From NCBI GenBank assembly GCA_963841455.1, contig CAWJCU010000005.1, positions 62,001 to 126,000 of the forward strand: a DNA stretch of 64,000 nt. The letters are read 5' to 3'. Positions within the stretch are counted from its first letter, which is position 1. Every line of letters starts with the position of its first letter. Below are positions 1 through 9,946 of the stretch, piece after piece. Position numbers and translations under genes: made by a program. The stretch comes from JAWVFM01 sp963841455. GTDB lineage: Bacteria; Actinomycetota; Thermoleophilia; Solirubrobacterales; 70-9. A model generated the notes under the pieces. It saw nothing but the letters and a program-made list of their open reading frames with translations, had not been told where the DNA came from and did not search any database.

Positions 1-31
1 GCGCCCGGGCGCGAGGGCATGGCTCAGGCGC

Positions 32-556
32 TTACCGGTTGGAGAGCAGCCCGCGCGCCTTGGTGCGGAGGTTGACGGCGCCGAGCATCGCCTTTTCGCC
101 GGCGGACCCGGCCGGCGGCATCGCGCCGAGCTGGCGCGCCATCTCGGTCGCGTTCATGTAGGCGCGGTTCTCGCGAATGAGGCCGTCGCTGATCGTGAGC
201 AGGTCGCAGCCCTCCATCTCGACCCGCTCGCCGGTCGCGTTCAGGCCCTCGAACTTGCCCGGTCCGGTGAAGGTTCCCGTGGCCTTCCAGCGGACCGCCG
301 CCTTGTCGCCGTAGGCGACGATGTCGACGATCTCCATCTTGAAGTCGGGCAAGGCGCGGAACATCGCGCCGAACAACTCTCGGTACCCCTCGGGCGCCCT
401 CAGGGTCGCCACGCCGTGGATGTAGCCGTAGCCGCCGGGCTCCCAGTGCTCCATCATCACGTCGAGGTCTCGATTGCCCATCGCCTCGAAGTAGGACGTG
501 GCGACCTGCTTCGCGCTCGCCTTCTTCGCGGTGGACTGCTTCGTCGCCGGGGTCAT
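32..556 (-). CDS. SnoaL-like / NTF2-fold protein
   Basis: A 174-residue protein with the size and layout of the SnoaL-like NTF2 superfamily: an N-terminal helix (SYFEAMGNRDLDVMMEHW) followed by a curved sheet ending in the segment LLTISDGLIRENRAYMN. The family includes small cyclases, hydratases and many proteins of unknown role, and no catalytic set can be assigned here. The open frame continues far upstream through the neighbouring gene, but that part is out-of-frame DUF255 sequence, so I place the start at the ATG giving MTPATKQS. A lysine/alanine-rich tail precedes the fold. It lies 10 bp downstream of the DUF255 gene on the same strand. Function unknown. Confidence 0.8.
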   Translation of the reverse strand: MTPATKQSTAKKASAKQVATSYFEAMGNRDLDVMMEHWEPGGYGYIHGVATLRAPEGYRELFGAMFRALPDFKMEIVDIVAYGDKAAVRWKATGTFTGPGKFEGLNATGERVEMEGCDLLTISDGLIRENRAYMNATEMARQLGAMPPAGSAGEKAMLGAVNLRTKARGLLSNR

Positions 557-566
557 GCGCTGGAAG

Positions 567-2592
<2,026 letters not shown>

Positions 2593-2617
2593 CGATTTGA
2601 GGCTACCCACCTATATC

Positions 2618-3010
2618 GTGGGAGTCGACGTGCCGACCAACCTCACGATCGTCCTGACGGACAAGCCGGGTGAGCTGGCACGGATCGGCGAGGCCACGGG
2701 GCAGGCCGGCATCGACATCCTCGGCCTGGCCGCGTTCACCGGCGAGGGTCGGGGGATCATCCACGTCCTCGTCGCGACGGAGCGCGCCGACACCGCCCGC
2801 TCGGCGCTCGAGCAGGTGGGACTCGGGGTTGCAGACGCGCGCGAGGTCCTCCTGATCGACGTCAGGGACCGCCCCGGCTCGCTTGGCGGCCTCGCGCGGA
2901 CGCTCGGCGAGCAGGGCGTCAACATCGAGCTCGCCTACACGACCTTCGGCGGCGTCAAGCTCGTGATCGCCACCGACGACCTCGAATCAGCGCGGGAGGC
3001 GCTTGCATGA
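2618..3010 (+). CDS. Tandem ACT-domain protein
   Basis: About 130 residues forming two ACT domains. The first begins NLTIVLTDKPGELARIGEA, the second VLLIDVRDRPGSLGGLARTL. ACT domains bind small ligands, typically amino acids. There is no attached catalytic domain, so this is a stand-alone sensor or regulatory subunit. The frame opens further upstream, but the upstream codons overlap the divergent DUF255 gene; GTG at 2618 gives a non-overlapping start, and GTG at 2630 is an alternative. The stop overlaps the ATG of the following dioxygenase (ATGA), so the two are probably translationally coupled. Confidence 0.8.
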   Translation: MGVDVPTNLTIVLTDKPGELARIGEATGQAGIDILGLAAFTGEGRGIIHVLVATERADTARSALEQVGLGVADAREVLLIDVRDRPGSLGGLARTLGEQGVNIELAYTTFGGVKLVIATDDLESAREALA

Positions 3011-3939
3011 TGAAGCTCGACGGCATCCACCACATCACCGCGATCACCGCCGACGCGCAGGAGAACGTCGACTTCTACGCGGGAGTCCTGGGGCTGCGGC
3101 TCGTGAAGAAGACGGTCAACCAGGACAATCCGACCGTCTATCACCTCTTCTACGCCGACGAGAAGGGCGATCCCGGCTCCGACCTCACCTTCTTCGAGTA
3201 CCCGGGGATCCCGCAGGGCCGAGCGGGCGACGGGATGGTGCACCGAATCGTGTGGCGCGTCGCGTCCGCCGACGCGCTCGATTTCTGGGTCGAGCGTCTC
3301 GGAGGCGCCGGGGTGGACGCCGAGCGTGTTGACGGCCGCGACGCGATCCGGTTCCGCGATCCCGAGGGCCTCGAGCACGAGCTGCTGGTTTCCGACTCGC
3401 CCGATGCTCCGCTCATCGCCGAGCACCCGGAGGTCCCGGCCGAGCTCGCCCTCCAGGGGTTCGACGGTGCCTGCGCGTACGCGTCCGAGCCGGAGGCGAG
3501 CGCGGGGCTTCTCGGCGACGGCCTCGGCTTCGAGCGCAGCGACGACGGGCTCTGGGAGTGTCGCGGCGACGCGCGCGGCTCGGTCTACGCCTACGACGAC
3601 CCACCCACCGAGAGAGGGCTCCAGGGCGCGGGCAGCGTCCACCACGTCGCCTGGGCGTCGACACCCGCCGAGCACGAGGAGTGGCGAAAGCGCGCGATCG
3701 ATGCCGGCGCGCGACCCACTCCGGTGATCGACCGCTTCTACTTCCAATCGATCTACTTCCGCGAGCCCAGCGGGGTCCTGTTCGAGATCGCGACGGTCGG
3801 CCCCGGCTTCACCGTGGACGAGCCGCTCGAGAGCCTGGGCGAGAAGCTCTCGCTCCCGCCCGACTTCGAGCACCTGCGCGACGAGGTCGAGCCGAAGCTC
3901 CGGCCGATCACGAACCCGCGCGACGCAGCGCGGGCGTGA
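3007..3939 (+). CDS. Ring-cleaving dioxygenase, VOC/glyoxalase superfamily (MhqO/LinE-like)
   Basis: A 310-residue protein made of two vicinal-oxygen-chelate modules. The N-terminal module starts GIHHITAITADAQENVDFYA and contains VHRIVWRV; the C-terminal module contains SVHHVAWAS and ends with YFREPSGVLFEIAT, which supplies the family's metal-binding His and Glu. This is the layout of MhqO/LinE-type proteins acting on hydroquinones. The next gene overlaps by 4 bp and resembles MhqD, the partner hydrolase in Bacillus. A role in detoxifying quinone-like electrophiles is inferred from family and neighbourhood, and the substrate is not shown by sequence. Confidence 0.85.
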   Translation: MMKLDGIHHITAITADAQENVDFYAGVLGLRLVKKTVNQDNPTVYHLFYADEKGDPGSDLTFFEYPGIPQGRAGDGMVHRIVWRVASADALDFWVERLGGAGVDAERVDGRDAIRFRDPEGLEHELLVSDSPDAPLIAEHPEVPAELALQGFDGACAYASEPEASAGLLGDGLGFERSDDGLWECRGDARGSVYAYDDPPTERGLQGAGSVHHVAWASTPAEHEEWRKRAIDAGARPTPVIDRFYFQSIYFREPSGVLFEIATVGPGFTVDEPLESLGEKLSLPPDFEHLRDEVEPKLRPITNPRDAARA

Positions 3940-4619
3940 AGCTCGAACACCTCCTGCGCGAGCCCCACGGCGAGCCGGCCGGGGCGCTGATCCTCAACCA
4001 CGGGCGGGGTACCGACGAGCGCGACCTCTACGGCCTGCTCGACGCGCTCGACCCCGAGCGGCGGCTCCTCGGCGTCACACCCGCAGCGCCTCTGGGCGCG
4101 ACCGACGTAGCCGCCCGCAGCAACATGCCGGTGCCGCCTGGCGGGAAGCACTGGTACGCGGTCCGGCAGGTCGGCTTCCCGGACCCGGAGACGTTCGCCA
4201 CGGCGTACGAGGCGCTCACCGGCTTCTGCGACGAGCTCCTCGCGGATCGCGGCATCGACTGGTCGCGAACCGTGCTGGGCGGCTTCTCGATGGGGGCCGT
4301 GATGTCGTACTCGGTCGGCCTCGGGCCGCAGCGGCCATCGCCGGCGGCGATCATCGCTCTCAGCGGCTTCGTCCCGAACGTGGAGGGCTGGGAACCCGAC
4401 CTCGCCTCTCGCGGCGGTCTGCCCGTCTTCATCCATCACGGCCGCATGGACCCGGTCATCGGGGTCGAGCACGGGCAGGCGGCGGCCCAGCTGCTCGGCG
4501 TGGCGGGTCTCGATGTCACCTACGCCGAATCGGACGCCGGCCACTCGGTGCCTCCGGAGCTCCTGCCGCGGTTGAGCGAGCTCGTCGCCGCGGTTACGCT
4601 GACCGCCTCGTCCAACTAA
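3936..4619 (+). CDS. Phospholipase/carboxylesterase-family alpha/beta hydrolase (MhqD-like)
   Basis: A 227-residue serine hydrolase. The nucleophile elbow is GGFSMGAVMS, the acid is the Asp in HHGRMDPVIG and the base is the His in SDAGHSVPPE. The oxyanion region is near ILNHGRGTDERDL. No signal peptide is present, so it should be cytosolic. It starts with GTG overlapping the stop of the dioxygenase gene (GTGA). Pairing of this hydrolase family with an MhqO-like dioxygenase recalls Bacillus mhqO-mhqD. The convergent gene downstream is an HxlR regulator. Confidence 0.85.
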   Translation: MKLEHLLREPHGEPAGALILNHGRGTDERDLYGLLDALDPERRLLGVTPAAPLGATDVAARSNMPVPPGGKHWYAVRQVGFPDPETFATAYEALTGFCDELLADRGIDWSRTVLGGFSMGAVMSYSVGLGPQRPSPAAIIALSGFVPNVEGWEPDLASRGGLPVFIHHGRMDPVIGVEHGQAAAQLLGVAGLDVTYAESDAGHSVPPELLPRLSELVAAVTLTASSN

Positions 4620-4667
4620 GGGGCGGCTACGCCGAGCTCGTCGGCGGCAAGGTGTGCGACGGTGCGC

Positions 4668-5087
4668 TCAGGCGTAGTCGAGCTCCTCGTCGGCGTCCGG
4701 CTCGACGGGCTCGCGGCAGGCCGGGCAGTACCAGCCGACCTCGAGCGTCGCGCCGCACGGGGCGTGGACCGGGCGCTCGACCCCCTCGGCGTGCCGGGAG
4801 CCCCACCCGGCCAGCATGCGCAGCGGCTCGGCGAGCTCGCGTCCTGCGTCGGTGAGCTCGTAGGAGAAGCGGGGCGGGCGGTCTGAGTAGGGCTCCGCGG
4901 TGACGAGGCCGTGCTCGGTGAGCTTGCGAAGCCGGGCGGAGAGGACGTTCGAGGCGATGCTGCCCACCTGCTCCTGGAGGTCGCCGAAGGGCCTCGGGCC
5001 GGCGAGGAGCGCTTCGACCACGAGCATCGACCAGCGATCGCCCATCGCCGCGAGGGCTTCCGAGAGGCCTGGGCTGGTCGCCGACAT
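4668..5087 (-). CDS. HxlR-family transcriptional regulator with C-terminal cysteine cluster
   Basis: A 139-residue winged-helix protein. Residues 1-95 carry the HxlR pattern: MGDRWSMLVVEALLAGPRPF, then SNVLSARLRKLTEHGLV and the wing RFSYELTDAGREL. The C-terminus adds HAPCG and WYCPACREP, three cysteines and a His that could form a small metal site; this extension is not needed for the HxlR fold. It is divergent from the two proteases at 5153-7059 and convergent with the MhqO/MhqD pair. The 65-bp divergent spacer holds an AAGT/ACTT palindrome that is a plausible self-operator. Confidence 0.88.
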   Translation of the reverse strand: MSATSPGLSEALAAMGDRWSMLVVEALLAGPRPFGDLQEQVGSIASNVLSARLRKLTEHGLVTAEPYSDRPPRFSYELTDAGRELAEPLRMLAGWGSRHAEGVERPVHAPCGATLEVGWYCPACREPVEPDADEELDYA

Positions 5088-5118
5088 CGAGCTGATGCTA
5101 GCCTGTTTCGCCGCGGGT

Positions 5119-5136
5119 AAGTAGCAACTTGCAAGT
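5119..5136. promoter_or_regulatory. Putative HxlR operator in divergent spacer
   Basis: The spacer between hxlR and the protease operon contains AAGTAGCAACTTGCAAGT. Its right part, ACTTGCAAGT at 5127-5136, is a perfect 10-bp palindrome, and the left AAGT forms a second inverted repeat with the central ACTT. Inverted AAGT/ACTT-type elements are plausible targets for HxlR dimers. The site lies 17-34 bp upstream of the protease start and its ribosome site. Binding by this HxlR protein is inference. Confidence 0.5.
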
Positions 5137-5152
5137 GACGATGGAGGTTCAA

Positions 5153-6052
5153 ATGGCCGTGCTCGAGGAGATCGGAGGTCATCTCAAGACTGCGTCCGAG
5201 ACGTTCGGCGGCGCCGTCGTCGGCGTCGGCCGGGGCTGGCGCGTCGGCACCGGGGTCGTGATCGGTCCCGACCGCGTGCTGACGGCGGCGCGGCACGCCG
5301 GAGATGGCTCCGCGACCGTGTCCTTCGCCGACGGTCGCGCCGAGCGGGGCGAGCTCGCCGGGGCCGATCGAGACCTGGGCGTCGCCGTGTTAGAGGTCCC
5401 CACCGGCTCGACCGACGCGCTCGAATGGGTGCCGGCCGGGTTCGAGCCGGCAATCGGCACCCCGGTGGTTGCGCTCGCGAACCCAGGCGGGCGCGGCCTA
5501 CGCGCCACGGTGGGTTTCGTGTCGTCGGCCGAGCGCCCGTACCGCGGGCGCCGGGGGCGCCGCCTCGGTGCCGCGATCGAGCACACCGCGGCGCTCCCCC
5601 GCGGGAGCGCCGGCGGGCCGCTGCTCGACCTCGAAGGGCGGCTGGTCGGCCTCAACCTGGTTCGCAGTGAGGGCGGCCTGATACTCGCCGTGGCCGCGAC
5701 GGGCGGCCTCCACGAGGCGGCCGACCGGCTCGCCCGCGGTGAGGAGGTTCGGCGGCCCACGATCGGCATCGCGGTGGCGCCGCCCTGGGTGGCGCGCAAG
5801 ATGCGCCGCGCCGTGGGGCTTCCCGAGCGCGACGGCCTCCTCGTGCGCGCCGTGGAGGACGGAGGGCCGGCTGATACAGCCGGCGTCGAGCGGGGCGACC
5901 TCATCGTCGCGGCCGGCGGCTCCGGCGTGGATGGAATCGACGCGCTCCATCGCTCGATCGACCAGGCGGTCAACGGAAGCCTTGCGTTGACCGTCGTACG
6001 GGGGGTGGACGAACACGAGCTCGAGGTCGAGCTCGCCGGAGGCAAGCCATGA
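5153..6052 (+). CDS. Trypsin-like serine protease with PDZ domain (S1C-like)
   Basis: A 299-residue protease. The triad is visible: His48 in LTAARHAG, Asp74 in ADRDLGVAVL and Ser152 in PRGSAGGPLL. A PDZ domain follows at about 205-295, with a ligand-binding region near GLLVRAVEDGGPADTAGVERGD. No signal peptide or membrane anchor is seen, unusual for the HtrA group, so the protein may be cytosolic. The start is the ATG preceded by GGAGG five bases upstream; an ATG at 5141 is less well spaced. It overlaps the next protease gene by 4 bp. Confidence 0.85.
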   Translation: MAVLEEIGGHLKTASETFGGAVVGVGRGWRVGTGVVIGPDRVLTAARHAGDGSATVSFADGRAERGELAGADRDLGVAVLEVPTGSTDALEWVPAGFEPAIGTPVVALANPGGRGLRATVGFVSSAERPYRGRRGRRLGAAIEHTAALPRGSAGGPLLDLEGRLVGLNLVRSEGGLILAVAATGGLHEAADRLARGEEVRRPTIGIAVAPPWVARKMRRAVGLPERDGLLVRAVEDGGPADTAGVERGDLIVAAGGSGVDGIDALHRSIDQAVNGSLALTVVRGVDEHELEVELAGGKP

Positions 6053-7059
6053 ACGCGGCAATCGACGAGCGGCGCGCGGCTGGCCGCGAGGCGCCGCCCG
6101 CGGAGCCCGCCGCGGGGGCGCTCGACGCCTATTCGCGCGCGGTGATCGGGGTCGCGGAGCAGCTCGCTCCCTCGGTGGTGAGCGTGCAGGTGACCCGCTC
6201 AACCCGCCGTGGACGGCTCCCGGCCGGGGCCGGAAGCGGCGTCGTTCTCACCCACGACGGCTTCATCCTCACGTCTGCCCACGTCGTCGCCGGCTCGGAC
6301 GCCGGCGGGCGGGCGGCGCTCACGGACGGGCGCGAGCTGCGCTTCGACGTGATTGGCCGCGACCGCCTCTCCGACCTCGCGATCGTCCGCACCGAGGACG
6401 GGGACCTCACGCCGGCGGGCCTCGGAGACGCCGACGAGCTCCGGGTCGGACAGCTCGTGGTGGCGATCGGCAACCCGCACGGCTTCGAGGGCTCGGTGAC
6501 CGCCGGCGTCGTCTCGGCGCTCGGCCGGGCTCTCCCTGCGCGCTTCGGCCGTGGGCGGGCCACCCGCATCATCGACAACGTGATCCAGACCGACGCAGCG
6601 CTGAACCCGGGCAACTCGGGCGGCGCGCTCGCCGACGGCGCCGGCCGAGTGGTTGGCGTCAACACCGCGGTGGCCGGCATCGGGCTCGGCCTCGCGGTGC
6701 CGATCAACGGGGCGACCCGAAGCATCATCGGCGCCCTCATGAGCGAGGGGCGCGTGCGGCGCGCCTACCTCGGCATCGCCGGAGGCCCGCGGCCGCTACC
6801 CCCGCGTGCCACGACCCGATGGGGCAAGCGCCCGGGGGTCGAGGTCGTCGAGGTGGTTTCCGGCAGTCCCGCGGAGCGCGCGGGGATCCGAGCCGGAGAC
6901 CTCGTCGTCGAGGTCCACGGACGCCCGACCGAGAGCGCCGCCGATCTCCAGCGGATGATGGTGGCGGAGCTCATCGGTCGCCCGGTCAAGGTGAGCGTGT
7001 GGCGCTCGGGTTCCGACGTCGAACTGAGCCTGGTGCCGGCCGAGCTCGAGGAGGAGTGA
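6049..7059 (+). CDS. HtrA/DegP-like serine protease with PDZ domain
   Basis: A 336-residue S1C protease. The triad is His78 (LTSAHVVAG), Asp109 (RLSDLAIV) and Ser190 (NPGNSGGAL), each in its classical motif. A single PDZ domain occupies about 240-330 (VVSGSPAERAGIRAGDLVVE). The N-terminal 40 residues are polar with no signal peptide or transmembrane helix. HtrA enzymes normally handle misfolded proteins outside the membrane; here the location is uncertain. The ATG overlaps the stop of the preceding protease, and its own stop overlaps the ATG of a 58-residue gene, so three genes may be translationally coupled. Confidence 0.9.
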   Translation: MNAAIDERRAAGREAPPAEPAAGALDAYSRAVIGVAEQLAPSVVSVQVTRSTRRGRLPAGAGSGVVLTHDGFILTSAHVVAGSDAGGRAALTDGRELRFDVIGRDRLSDLAIVRTEDGDLTPAGLGDADELRVGQLVVAIGNPHGFEGSVTAGVVSALGRALPARFGRGRATRIIDNVIQTDAALNPGNSGGALADGAGRVVGVNTAVAGIGLGLAVPINGATRSIIGALMSEGRVRRAYLGIAGGPRPLPPRATTRWGKRPGVEVVEVVSGSPAERAGIRAGDLVVEVHGRPTESAADLQRMMVAELIGRPVKVSVWRSGSDVELSLVPAELEEE

Positions 7060-7235
7060 TGGCACCGCCGACGCCCGGGCTGCCCTCCGATCCCGAATTC
7101 CACTCCGCGTTCGCCGCCTACATCGAGTGGGGGACCAGGCTTGCGCCAGCGAACTCCGAGGCCGGCGCCGATCCGCCTCGGCAGGCGCCCGTTCCGCGCT
7201 GGGGTTGGGGCGAGGCGCCGCCCTACGAGGGCTGA
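7059..7235 (+). CDS. 58-residue protein resembling the C-terminus of group II truncated haemoglobins
   Basis: A short gene whose ATG overlaps the HtrA stop codon (ATGA). The product contains FAAYIEWGTRLAPANSEAGA and ends PVPRWGWGEAPPYEG. From memory, this is the tail found in actinobacterial globins annotated as group II truncated haemoglobin. The haem-binding helices with the proximal His are absent, so it cannot bind haem as globins do. It may be a remnant, or a small protein retained for its own function, as the tight coupling to the protease suggests. Family assignment is tentative. Confidence 0.5.
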   Translation: MAPPTPGLPSDPEFHSAFAAYIEWGTRLAPANSEAGADPPRQAPVPRWGWGEAPPYEG

Positions 7236-7242
7236 GCTCGGC

Positions 7243-7686
7243 TCAGTCCTCGGCTCGCGCCAGCTTCCGCAGGAGCTTTCTGAGCGTCTCTCGCTCGCGG
7301 TCGTCGAGGGGCTCGAAGACCTCCTCGAGCGCCTTGCCAGCTGCCCTTCGCGCGCGGCCCAGCATCGAGCGCCCGGCCTTCGTCAGGTGGACCGAGTGCT
7401 TACGCCTGTCGGTCTCATGCGGACGCCGGTCAGCCAGCCCCAGCGCCTCGAGCTCATCGATGATCGCCACCATCGAGCTCGGGTCGATCAGCGACTCGGT
7501 CACGAGCTCCTGCTGGGTCGACCCCGGGTGCGCGTCGATCAGCGTCAGGACGCCGAAATGGGGAGGCCGAAGGCCGAGCGGCTCGAGTGCGTCGGCGAAG
7601 ATCGCGGCCATCCGGTGCCCGTTCCACGAGAGCAGGAAGCCGGGCGCGCTGGCGAGTGGCTCGGGCGGGGGTGTGGCGAAACGCAC
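7243..7686 (-). CDS. MarR-family transcriptional regulator
   Basis: A 147-residue winged-helix regulator with the MarR arrangement: dimerisation helix, recognition region with STQQELVTESLIDPSSMVAI and a basic wing RRPHETDRRKHSVHLTKAGR. It is divergent from an MMPL-family exporter. The spacer holds a perfect 10-bp-arm palindrome with ATTTGT/ACAAAT cores, a common MarR operator shape. The simplest model is repression of the exporter and itself, relieved by a small aromatic or lipophilic ligand. The ligand is unknown. Confidence 0.9.
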   Translation of the reverse strand: MRFATPPPEPLASAPGFLLSWNGHRMAAIFADALEPLGLRPPHFGVLTLIDAHPGSTQQELVTESLIDPSSMVAIIDELEALGLADRRPHETDRRKHSVHLTKAGRSMLGRARRAAGKALEEVFEPLDDRERETLRKLLRKLARAED

Positions 7687-7712
7687 GTACCAATACTACC
7701 CTACGGGGCGCG

Positions 7713-7735
7713 GATCATTTGTGCTACAAATGATC
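7713..7735. promoter_or_regulatory. Perfect palindromic operator between marR and mmpL
   Basis: The left arm GATCATTTGT (7713-7722) and the right arm ACAAATGATC (7726-7735) are exact reverse complements around the 3-bp centre GCT. The element lies 27 bp before the marR start and 34 bp before the mmpL start, placed to overlap both promoters. The symmetry and the ATTTGT/ACAAAT cores match known MarR-family sites. Regulator assignment is by proximity. Confidence 0.75.
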
Positions 7736-7769
7736 GAGGCCGGGAACCGAACGAAACTCGGAGGTAACC

Positions 7770-9914
7770 GTGGCGCCGATCACCCGCTGGGTCCTCGCTC
7801 ACAAACGCATAGTCACCGCCTTCTGGATCGTCCTAACGCTGGTGGGCATCGCCTCGGCCGGAAAGGCGACGCAGGCGATGGACCAGAAGTTCTCGGTTCC
7901 CGGCAAGGAGGGGTGGGAGACCAACGTCAAGATCGCCCAGGTCTTCCACGGGACCGGCGGCGACAACGCCCCCGTCGTCCCGGTCGTCACCGTGCCGGAC
8001 GGCCAGTCGGTGAGCTCGCCGGCCGTCCGTAGCCAGCTCCGGGCGCTCGATCGGCGCCTCGAGCAGACGCTGCCCGGCTCGCGCATCGCGTCCTATGCCT
8101 CCACCGGCGACCGGGCCTTCGTGTCGCCCGATGGACGCACGACTTTTGCGATCGTCTATCCGCGCCCGGATCCGAACTCGACCTTCGGAGAGAACATCGA
8201 GGCCGCGAAGAAGGCGAACGCCGCGCTGGCTCACACCACCGTCGCCGGAGCGCCGGTCCACGTGACCGGATTCGACGCGCTTCAGAACGCCAGCGGCAGC
8301 GACAGCGGCACCGGCGTGCTGCTCGAGTCGGTGCTGGGCGGCGTCGGTGCGCTGATCGTCCTCGCCTTCGTCTTCGCGTCGCTCCTCGCCTTCGTTCCGA
8401 TCCTGATGGCGATCGTTTCGATCATGACCACATTCCTGCTCGTCTGGGGGCTCACCGCCTTCACCGACATCTCGCCCGTCGTCCAGTTCCTCATCGCGCT
8501 CGTCGGCCTCGGCATCGCGATCGACTACTCGCTCCTCGTGGTCTCGCGCTGGCGCGAGGAACGCGCGCACGGCCGCACCGGCGAGGCCGCGGTCCAGCGG
8601 GCAATGGAGACGGCCGGGCGCGCCGTTGTCTTCAGCGGCACAACGGTTGCGATCGGCCTTCTCGCGATGGTCGCCCTGCCGGTGCCGTTCCTGCGGAGCA
8701 TGGGCTACGCGGGAATGCTCATCCCGCTCGTCTCGACCCTGGTGGCGATCACCCTGCTCCCGGTCGTTCTCTCGAAGGCGGGCTCGCGCCTCGACTGGCC
8801 GCACAAGCGCACCGACGACAACGCGAGTCGCGCCTGGACCCGGTGGGCCGAGATGGTCGTTCGCCGGCGGTGGTTTGCCGCCACCGCGGCGATTGCGATT
8901 CTCGCAGCCCTCATCGTCGCCGCCGCGGGCCTCACACTGGGTGACGCCAGCCCCGACACGCTCGCGAGCCACGGCTCCGCGAAGACGGGTCTGACCGAGC
9001 TCGAGCGCTCGGGCATCGGTTCCGGCGTGATCCTGCCGAACGAGGTGCTGACCCACCGGGCCGATCCCACGGCCGTCGTCGCCGGCCTCGACAAGGTCGA
9101 CGGAGTTCAGGGCGCGGCCGCCCCGGAGGGACCACAGTGGCGAACCCACGGCTACGCCGAGGTCCTCGCGTTCTCGCACTCCGACGACTCGACCACGTCC
9201 GGCCGCGAGACGGTCGACCGGATCCGCACGGCCGCGCACGAGGCCGGGCCCGACGTGACCGTCGGAGGCCTGCCGGCGCAGAACATCGACTTCATCAACG
9301 CGGTCTATGGCGGTTTCCCGCTCATGATCGCCCTGATCGCGACGATCACCTTCATCCTGCTGGCGCGGGCGTTCCGCTCGCTCCTGCTGCCGGCGAAGGC
9401 GGTGATCCTCAACATCGTGAGCGTCACCGCGGCCTGGGGCGTGATCGCTCTCATGTGGCAGCACGGCTACGGATCGGACCTGCTCTGGAACATCGAGGCG
9501 ACGGGGTCCGTTCCGGCCTGGATACCGCTGATGGTGTTCGCGTTCCTCTACGGCCTGTCGATGGACTACGAGGTGTTCATCCTCACCCGCATGCGCGAGG
9601 AGTACGACAACACCGGCGATACCCGCCAGGCAGTGGTCCGAGGGATCGGGCGGACGGGCCGCCTGGTCACGAGCGCGGCGCTGATCCTGTTCCTCGCCTT
9701 CGTCGCGCTGGCGTCGGGGCCGGGAACGGACCTGAAGATCTTCGCGACGGGCCTCGCCGCCGGCATCCTGCTCGACGCGACGGTGATCCGCGCGTTGCTC
9801 GTGCCGGCCGTGGTCTCGCTGCTCGGGCGGTGGAACTGGATCCTCCCCGAGTGGCCTGCGCGGGTCCTGCGCGTCGAGCCCTCGCGGCCCGGCAGGGCGG
9901 AGGCGGGCGCGTAG
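7770..9914 (+). CDS. MMPL-family membrane transporter
   Basis: A 714-residue RND-superfamily protein with the MMPL layout: one N-terminal helix (about 12-30), an extracytoplasmic domain, a five- to six-helix bundle, then the same arrangement repeated. The two signature helices GLGIAIDYSLLVVSRWREER and YGLSMDYEVFILTRMREEY carry the Asp-Tyr pairs used for proton coupling. GTG start with a strong GGAGG six bases upstream. Relatives export lipids or hydrophobic compounds. Control by the divergent MarR protein is likely from the shared operator. Substrate unknown. Confidence 0.9.
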   Translation: MAPITRWVLAHKRIVTAFWIVLTLVGIASAGKATQAMDQKFSVPGKEGWETNVKIAQVFHGTGGDNAPVVPVVTVPDGQSVSSPAVRSQLRALDRRLEQTLPGSRIASYASTGDRAFVSPDGRTTFAIVYPRPDPNSTFGENIEAAKKANAALAHTTVAGAPVHVTGFDALQNASGSDSGTGVLLESVLGGVGALIVLAFVFASLLAFVPILMAIVSIMTTFLLVWGLTAFTDISPVVQFLIALVGLGIAIDYSLLVVSRWREERAHGRTGEAAVQRAMETAGRAVVFSGTTVAIGLLAMVALPVPFLRSMGYAGMLIPLVSTLVAITLLPVVLSKAGSRLDWPHKRTDDNASRAWTRWAEMVVRRRWFAATAAIAILAALIVAAAGLTLGDASPDTLASHGSAKTGLTELERSGIGSGVILPNEVLTHRADPTAVVAGLDKVDGVQGAAAPEGPQWRTHGYAEVLAFSHSDDSTTSGRETVDRIRTAAHEAGPDVTVGGLPAQNIDFINAVYGGFPLMIALIATITFILLARAFRSLLLPAKAVILNIVSVTAAWGVIALMWQHGYGSDLLWNIEATGSVPAWIPLMVFAFLYGLSMDYEVFILTRMREEYDNTGDTRQAVVRGIGRTGRLVTSAALILFLAFVALASGPGTDLKIFATGLAAGILLDATVIRALLVPAVVSLLGRWNWILPEWPARVLRVEPSRPGRAEAGA

Positions 9915-9932
9915 CTTCCGCCGCCCGGTGTG

Positions 9933-9946
9933 CGAACATAAGTTCG
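9933..9946. promoter_or_regulatory. LexA (SOS) box
   Basis: CGAACATAAGTTCG fits the actinobacterial LexA box CGAAC-N4-GTTCG exactly, with 5-bp perfect arms. It lies between the mmpL stop and the radical SAM gene and touches the GTG start at 9946. From memory, the mycobacterial homologue Rv2578c is a LexA-regulated gene, which makes the position meaningful. Overlap with the start codon would imply a leaderless or very short leader. Confidence 0.65.
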
